From Ophioderma brevispina (taxonomy: Eukaryota; Echinodermata; Ophiuroidea; Amphilepidida; Ophiodermatidae): 64,000 nt of DNA. Below are positions 58,387 through 64,000 of the stretch, piece by piece. Position 1 is the first letter of the stretch. Every line of letters begins with the position of its first letter. Below the pieces are notes generated by a model that worked only from the letters and a program-made list of their open reading frames with translations, searched no databases and had not been told where the DNA came from. The position numbers were made by a program, and so were the translations under genes. The stretch spans positions 119,218 to 183,217 of the forward strand of contig JAMKCH010005461.1 in NCBI GenBank assembly GCA_023653785.1. Reading direction: 5' to 3'.

Positions 58387-58617
58387 ATATAGTTCGTCCA
58401 TCTGAAGTGTGAGTACGCATATGACTAAAAAGACCAATTTTGGCACGGAAAGATCGATGACACACTGAACAAATAACTCTGGATGAGGAGTTAGCAGTTG
58501 TGCTAAAAGTAGTCCTAGTTCTGGACTTTCTTTGCTGTCTTTTCAACTCTGCTTGTTGGGTGCGTTTAGCCTGATTTTGTTTCACATGATCTCAGTGCAC
58601 TGAACCCATGTTGATTG
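58387..58617 (-). mobile_element. Zinc-finger retro-fragment inserted in the CR1-like relic
   Basis: On the minus strand the frame contains a C2H2 finger, CSVCHRSFRAKIGLFSHMRTH, preceded by a basic region (KRQQRKSRTRTTF). This pattern is known at the C-terminus of a different class of EN-RT non-LTR elements ('CxxCxRSFRARIGLxSHxRTH'). The direct repeat TCAAAGGCTTTA, encoding KAFD, flanks the block at 58375-58386 and 58618-58629, like a 12 bp target duplication. Its right part also repeats host sequence: about 45 bases ending ACCCATGTTGATTGTC match 58708-58752. A chimeric insertion with a local duplication is the simplest reading. Confidence 0.65.
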
Positions 58618-59340
58618 TCAAAGGCTTTACTGTAGTCCAAAAGTAACACGTCCGTCTGCCCGCACCTGCTTAGACATTTCGCCCAATCTGGTAAAGCATC
58701 AATTAATTTTGTTTTAAATGATCTCAGTGCTCTGAACCCATGTTGATTGTCTTGATGTTATTCTTTGACAGATGTTTGGATTCATGAGGTAAGATATATG
58801 TTCTCCATGATCTTGCATGAGATACAAGTCAGACTGACAGGCCGGTAGTTTTTAGATCCCTTTATATATATTGATGAAACTAACGCTGTTTTCCTGTCAT
58901 GTGGAAGAGATCCAGTAAATGTATGACTGAGTGTAAATAAAATGCATCATGGGTGCTAACTCCTGCTTATAGTCACGAAGAACTCTGGCAGTGATGTTGC
59001 CTGGCCCTGATGTCTTGTTTACATTGCGTTGTTATGTTGAAGCTGTTTAATCACACCTGGAAGTTCAATGACCATATCTCCAATGCTGTTGTAATTAGAT
59101 TCAAGTTTACTTGGCAAGCTAGATAGGTATTCATGCGTGAACACAAAGGAAAACTGGTTGTTTAGTGCTTCTACCTCAGCCCAGTCTGTGAAATTGTTAA
59201 TGCCATTTGTGGAGAGAGTAGGAACTCCAATTGCTTCCCTTCGTTGTGACCTAACAAATATCAATGCTCCCTTGTGTGACACTCTTGTTCACCGAGCCCA
59301 AGTCATCCAGTGGAAAAGGCAGCACAATGGAGAGGTTTCG

Positions 59341-60691
59341 CCAGAGGTTTTATAAAAGAGATTTTTTTCATTTATTTTTCATCAATCGTTTTTCTTACTT
59401 TAGATCTAAACGTGAAGTTGGTGATATTTTTAAAGCATACTCTTTTCCCCAAGGGCAAATTGGAGCACATTTCATGTTGTTGTATATCTCCAGAAGTTGT
59501 AATAAGAACATGTTTTATGGGCCAACGAAATGCCATTTGCAATTTTATTGATTAAAACGTTGAAGAAGTAGACAGTTCTTTGTTCTTCATATAGTTCTAC
59601 TCTTACGAGAAAAAGAATCCAAATTGACTCAAAAATTAAATTGTATATTATAGAATGGGAGGGTATTTCTCACGCCTAGAAAGCGAGAGGTTCCGGGTTC
59701 GAGACCGTGTATTTTTCGTCTTTATTTAGTTCTGTGCTCGCCAGTTTCTCCGAGCTTCTATATAATATTTAAAAATTAAATTGCTGAATATTTTGCAACA
59801 CATCAAAGAACGACCTCAAATGGACGTTTCGAAGAACTTAATTCAACCTTTACATAGATGGTTTTGACTTCTTTAAATGTGTTATTGTCTAGCGATGAAA
59901 TTAACTTATACACTTCTATTGTGTCAGGCATGAATCATGTATCATTCCCAGGACCCAATTGTCAATTAAACTGCTGGTTGACATGCTGATATTTGGGATA
60001 TTGAACTGCGCCATCCGACATCCGCTTGTTGCACAAATTATTGTGGTACATGACCAGACAAAAATCATTTAAAAAATATCAACACAAATATACCAAAAAA
60101 AATCCTACCTTCATGGCCCTGATAAACTTGTCCCTTGTCTGCATTACCTAGATATGTTTTTTCATTATATCGCCCCGATCGTCAATCGAGGAAATTAAAA
60201 ACAAATCGAAGCTGCATTGACTTCCCGATCTCAATTGAAGCCAATCCATCACTGCCTTCCATTTATTTGATTGAATGTTTCGCTGGAAAAATCTACAGTA
60301 TGGAGCACGAAGATGTTAAGAAAAAGGGAAACCTTTCTAGACAAGCTTATTTTGACGTATTTCATGTGAAAAGGTTATACACGCTTATACAAGTAGGTTT
60401 TCTCTTTGAACAACAAAATGATATCTTGGTGATATGTTGATAAAATGGTATTAGAAATGGCTGATGTTAGCTGGATGCTTCTTTATCTTTGGCTTTACCG
60501 TAAATCAATATTGACAGAATTAATAGAACAAAATAGGGGGACCGAGAACCACAAATTCAGGATATGAACATGATCTACTTATGACATAGTATAATAGCGA
60601 TGGTTATTAACCGTTGTTGACATTGTTGAAAATAACACATTAAGCTGTCATGTAGCAAGATTGTGAAAATGCTGACTCAGAAACTCTTAAA
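59341..60691. other. No gene recognised apart from a SINE
   Basis: Contains the SINE copy at 59650-59766. The frame at 60135-60440 (101 codons, plus) has no recognised domain and may be chance. Confidence 0.4.
59650..59766 (+). mobile_element. tRNA-derived SINE, copy 2 (degraded A box)
   Basis: From CCTAGAAAGCG onward it is nearly identical to 35039-35130. The B box GGTTCGAGACC is at 59696-59706, followed by the same tail (CGTCTTTATTTAGTTCTGTG, CTCGCCAGTTTCTCCGAGC). The A box region is eroded or truncated, so it is unlikely to be transcribed. The high identity of the tail shows a family of interspersed copies. Confidence 0.85.
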
Positions 60692-61031
60692 GGTGCAATG
60701 AGAGATTTCACATATCAGGTGTCCCTAAAAAGGTACTGATTTTTGCCCCAATGTAAAGCTTTCCATCAAAAATATCCCCATCTGAAAAGATTAAGCTGAG
60801 AAATGTTTCTTTGGTACAAAAATTGTGAAATTTCTAACTTCGTACAGGAGCAAATACGAAATCCAGCCTATGTTTTGTATTGAAAAATAAGCAAATCGAA
60901 ATCACTTGTTTTCTCTCTTTTAAGACATTTCTGTAGCCAAATACAAGGTAAGAAATCTATTGAGTGTCTAATCTATATGAAATTACTATTATTACACAAT
61001 ATTTGTGGTTCCTCAAAATCTCTCGTTACAC
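60692..61031 (+). mobile_element. MITE, GGTGCAACGAGAG family, copy 4
   Basis: The left end GGTGCAATGAGAGATTTCAC is preceded by TTAAA. The right end is AAATCTCTCGTTACAC with the last bases lost or changed. The interior matches copies 1 and 2. It is followed by a short CAGTA-rich tract (61031-61065). Overlapping frames (60964-61332, 60973-61164) are incidental. Confidence 0.8.
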
Positions 61032-61149
61032 AGTACAGTACAGCACAGTGCCAGTACAGTATAGGCACATGGAATGCATTTTGGGATTGGCTTGTAAAGT
61101 TCTTCCTCTTATTGTATCCAAACACTGTGGTTCTCAAATATGTTCCAGC

Positions 61150-62790
61150 CAGAGACGGATACAACGTCTGGCTGCTTCACTGAATTTGCGCGAAGGGGGT
61201 CCTTGTTTGTGCATTGTTGCTCCAACAATGGTCAGACAAGATATGTTCCATTGTCTGTGGTGCTGTTCCACAAACGAACTTATTTACAACATCATTACAC
61301 CATATCGAAAAGCGCGCCACTGCTTAATATAATTAACCTTGGTTGGGTCACCTGTATAGTGCTATACCAAAGCACAGAAAGCTTGCACCTGAGTCAAATT
61401 ATCCAATTACATTTCATTCCCATTTTGCTCATAATAATTTCATAGACACTTAGTACAATTTGTGTTGCAATAGATCAAAGTCCATATTAGCGAAAATGTC
61501 AGTGGTTTAGTTCTGACATCGTCTTTAATGCCACTGACATTGTTGATATGCACAAAGCAAAACCACACTTCTTCAAAACATTTCCCATCCATTACATCGT
61601 TCCATTATACCGTTTTGCTAGTTTCGATCGTTCGTGTTTTACATTCAATTCACATGGACTATCGCAACCTCGTGTCACGGCGCATCGGATTTCCACTGAT
61701 TGTACATGCACGACCCCATGCAGTAATTGGTTGGAATAGATCACACGACATGCATTATGCATGGTGCAGGGTGGTGTGACGTCGTAATTAGCTCGACGTG
61801 CCTCGTTTTGTTGGTGGTTTGAGGATTCTTTTTGCGTGTGTATGGCAATGGAGTAGCGGTGCCCGGCGGCAAACCTAGACTCCTTTATAAATATTGTTGA
61901 GTGTCCGGTAAAAGTGTGTTCGTGTGTGCTGATCTGCTTCCAGGTAGCCCCACTTCTGCAAGGAAACCTTAGATCGGCCAATTCTGGTTCTCAATCTGTT
62001 GAGGCATCGCCATTCAGCCCATGAGGAGTCAGTTCCAGGTGGGAGATACTCACCAGGTTTAATACCAATAGTTGGTTGATGCTCCTTCGAGACTGTTTCA
62101 AGAGGTTGAACTTTGCTTAAGAAACTCTCTCTGGATTTAAGGTGGTTGGCAGCAGGTATCTGTCCAGACATAGGGTGCTTCACATTAGATACTTGGCAGC
62201 TACGCTCTTGCATGCTCGCTACGCTACGACAGATGTCTGGTGGAGCAATTCCTGTTAGAAAATTTTCCGTAAATTTACGGAAATTTCTGGCAGCAGAATT
62301 TCCAGACTTTTTTTGGGTAAATTTACAGAATTTCCGCCAATTAACGGAACTTTGACAGTAATTTTACAGAAATTTGTCTCATATTAGGGGAAAAAATGTG
62401 TATTTTAACAGAATTTTCCGTAATTTAAAATTACGGAAAGAAAAAAAGTCCGGAAATATTGCTGCCAGAAATTTTTGAAATATTTCCGTAAATTAACATT
62501 TTTTATGTTTTTTGTTTTTATTTTTATTGTTTTCAAAAACAGATTTTCCGTAAATTTACGGAAAATCTGTCTTCTTAATTTACGGAAATTTCTAACAGTG
62601 GATAGGATGTGTAAGTTTTCCGTTGGTGTTGGACGGAGGCATCCTGTGATAAGCCGGCAGGAGGTATTTAATGCTGAATCAAGCTTCCTAATTGGCATGG
62701 GTTGATCTTTCCCATACAGGGCAAGTATACTCTGATATTGTGAAGTTAATATCGACAGAGACAACTCTTTCGTAGTTGTCAACCTACACT
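61150..62790 (-). mobile_element. Jockey/CR1-like non-LTR relic, C-terminal part, twice interrupted
   Basis: Minus-strand fragments in order: KLDSALNTSCRLITGCLRPT then ENLHILS (62690-62605), then after a MITE GIAPPDICRS (62250-62220), then MQERSC..AANHLKSRESFL (62213-62120), GEYLPPGTDSSWAEWRCLNR (62060-61990), RTRIGRSKVSLQKWGYLEA (61990-61935), and finally APQTMEHILSDHC (61270-61225). These match the C-terminal tail of animal jockey/CR1-type reverse transcriptases, after the catalytic core. The first break is the CACTG MITE at 62251-62600. The second, between about 61930 and 61275, is about 650 bases of unrecognised sequence. The polymerase core is not present in this window. Confidence 0.75.
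62251..62600 (-). mobile_element. CACTGTTA-end MITE, copy 2, inside a non-LTR relic
   Basis: Inverted orientation to the copy at 56242-56602, with matching blocks (TTTCTGGCAGCA, CATATT, GTCCGGAAATATTGCTGCC, AAACAGATTTTCCGTAAATT). It lies between the ENLHILS and GIAPPD segments of the host relic. The left tip reads CCTGTTAG in place of CACTGTTAG. The frames at 62405-62782 and 62475-62705 run partly through it and are chimeric. Confidence 0.85.
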
Positions 62791-63789
62791 AGCATTTCAA
62801 CAGTGTAGTAAAAATAGGATCAAAATGATACCGGTTTACGGTCAACGAGAACTGACCGTTCGACTTCAAACACGTTAGAAACAGTGGTATACAGCACGAT
62901 GCAATAACATAAACGGGAATTTCCTTGCATTGCGCAACTACTATACGAGACTGAAAGGTAGGCGCACAATATTTTTGATAGTCTGAAGATGCCATATTCC
63001 TTGTTCTTTTGGTGATTGAAACTGTTTTCAGTATCAGTAAAAAATAGAAAAAAATCTTCCCTTTTAAAAGCCACCGAGGATGTGTAAAAGGATTAAAAAT
63101 ATTTGAATTATTCAGTGAAGTAATATCAATGCCTTAAAACGTGCTGATTGTTTCCCGTCTACATAGTGTGTATTATAAACCTGAGATCGAGTCAGACAAT
63201 GCTTATAACCAGTAAAAGAAAGCGTCTGTTCTCAATTGGCAGATATTCTCTCTGTCTCTAACCATAGGTCAAATAAAACACTTGAAATGCTATAGAACTA
63301 TAGATTGGGAGCTCTTAACGTGTTATTTTCATTATTTTCTAAAGAATACGAGTAAAACACGTGCAATACAAAAGATGAATTATATCTGAGAGATAACCTT
63401 CTGAATAGCATGAGTTGCAGCAATGTCAAGGGGAATTATTATCCTGTCACGTCCAACAATGAAGGCATGTCACTGTACTTTGTAGCCCGTGTATTCTATA
63501 ATCGATACTTATAACGTTTGAAAATTACTCAACATACAATTTCGTCATTTCATCGTGCTGTTTTGCATTGATCGTTTGTCCGTGTGGTAGAAATACAATA
63601 CAAATTCAAAACTATACATTTGAATTCAGCATGATATCGAAAGAGCCTGGTCTTATGTTACTAGGTAAATAATAATAATAAGAATATAGCAAATATATTA
63701 GAAAATAATATATAAAACAGCGAAAGAAGAGGTGGTCACCAATACTTAAAGAAGGAATAAAGAATGCAACAGATCAGATGAAAAAGTAA
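62791..63789. other. No gene recognised
   Basis: About 1 kb of AT-rich DNA. Two overlapping minus-strand frames (62789-62995 and 62820-63074) have no known motif. Confidence 0.45.
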
Positions 63790-64000
63790 GACATCCGCGT
63801 AAGACCTTTAACTGCAGACATCTCCAAAATAGGAGGAGAAGAAATCATCGAGATCCTAACAAATCTCTTCCAAGGACTGGAGGCCGACCAAATGTCATCC
63901 TAGTCAGGATAGATAAGGTGTTAGATGTGAAACAGCCACAAGAGCAGGCAGTTCTCTGATCAAGATTCCGGACACGTGATGAGAAAGCAAAGGAATACCG
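63790..64000 (+). mobile_element. Non-LTR reverse transcriptase fragment, runs off the window
   Basis: Frames read RPLTADISKIGGEEIIEILTNL (63805-63865) and, after a change of frame, QPQEQAVLRSRFRTRDEKAKEY (63930-64000). The first resembles the region before the fingers, where elements such as jockey, RTE and CR1 have a 'iTaEmlK.gg..i...l..lf' pattern, and the second the EQAGFR box. The upstream part is absent, and the rest would lie beyond 64000. Confidence 0.6.

Larger units (their letters stand above)
57060..59340 (-). mobile_element. CR1-like non-LTR retrotransposon relic
   Basis: Read right to left: the pre-palm region (GVPTLSTNGINNFTDWAEVEAL, 59225-59160; SGPGNITARVLRDY, near 59010-58965), SYKIMENI-like sequence near 58800, NQHGF..LRS (58745), TDVLLLDYSKAFD (58655-58615), KAFDKVPHQRL (58385-58350), SVLGPTLFLLYINDIADEVN (58215-58150), FADDSILYREIR (57840-57800), YLGVTVSSDL (57610-57580), and the C-terminal LEHAAAAWYPY..LEVVQRQVVGLI (57450-57380). 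The first part is 5' truncated near 59340. The catalytic FADD survives. Two insertions break it: a 294 bp TTAA MITE and a zinc-finger block. The 3' limit is approximate. Confidence 0.85.

Noticed and set aside
62405..62782. 125-codon frame as one protein
   Set aside because: It is chimeric: the N-terminal half is a retroelement relic and the rest is translation of the CACTG MITE.

Overview
The window is AT-rich metazoan DNA, probably from a marine invertebrate. I infer this from several kinds of animal non-LTR retrotransposon, a tRNA-derived SINE, hAT-, mariner- and TTAA-type miniature transposons, many simple repeats, and no dense reading frames or operons. I could not name the species. I found no convincing host gene: the longest open frame is 154 codons and none of the frames above about 100 codons resembles a host protein. 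Every recognisable coding stretch is a decayed transposon.

Layout. 2.1-2.4 kb: the first of four copies of a TTAA-type MITE. 2.5-10.85 kb: a tandem array of a ~2.1 kb unit. One unit is split by a minus-strand non-LTR retrotransposon and the next carries a 645 bp TTAA-flanked insertion that is cleanly absent from its neighbour. 17.5-19.8 kb: L1/Tx1-like reverse transcriptase relic (plus strand). 20.0-22.6 kb: hairpins, the end of a transposon-like protein, minisatellites and a pyrimidine tract. 23-25.5 kb: MITEs, one a hAT-type element with a perfect 8 bp target duplication. 29.1 kb: foldback element. 32.2 kb: mariner-type MITE. 33.8-36.3 kb: relic of a transposon-like protein gene, split by a 1.19 kb TTAA-flanked element that itself holds a tRNA-derived SINE.

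37.6-49.6 kb is the most striking part. Two head-to-tail copies of a repeat called here X end in a GC-rich hairpin closed by CTAG. Copy A is interrupted by an 875 bp mariner-type element. Copy B is interrupted by an ~8.6 kb block whose two ends are inverted repeats of roughly 600-700 bp, with a conserved palindrome near each tip. No transposase was recognised inside it. It contains another MITE, an 858 bp tandem duplication and a dispersed minisatellite, and may be an undescribed large TIR transposon.

49.6-64 kb: two hAT-type MITEs, a decayed TTAA MITE, about 5.6 kb with nothing recognised, a CR1-like relic (minus) broken by a TTAA MITE exactly upstream of its FADD motif and by a zinc-finger retro-fragment, a SINE copy, a further jockey/CR1-like relic (minus) broken by a CACTG MITE, and the start of another reverse transcriptase at the right edge.

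The elements do not form a pathway. The window is a record of nested insertions, and the nesting gives their relative ages. Many copies differ mainly by 1-3 base indels, so either the copies are old or the assembly keeps long-read errors; coding frames should be read with that in mind.
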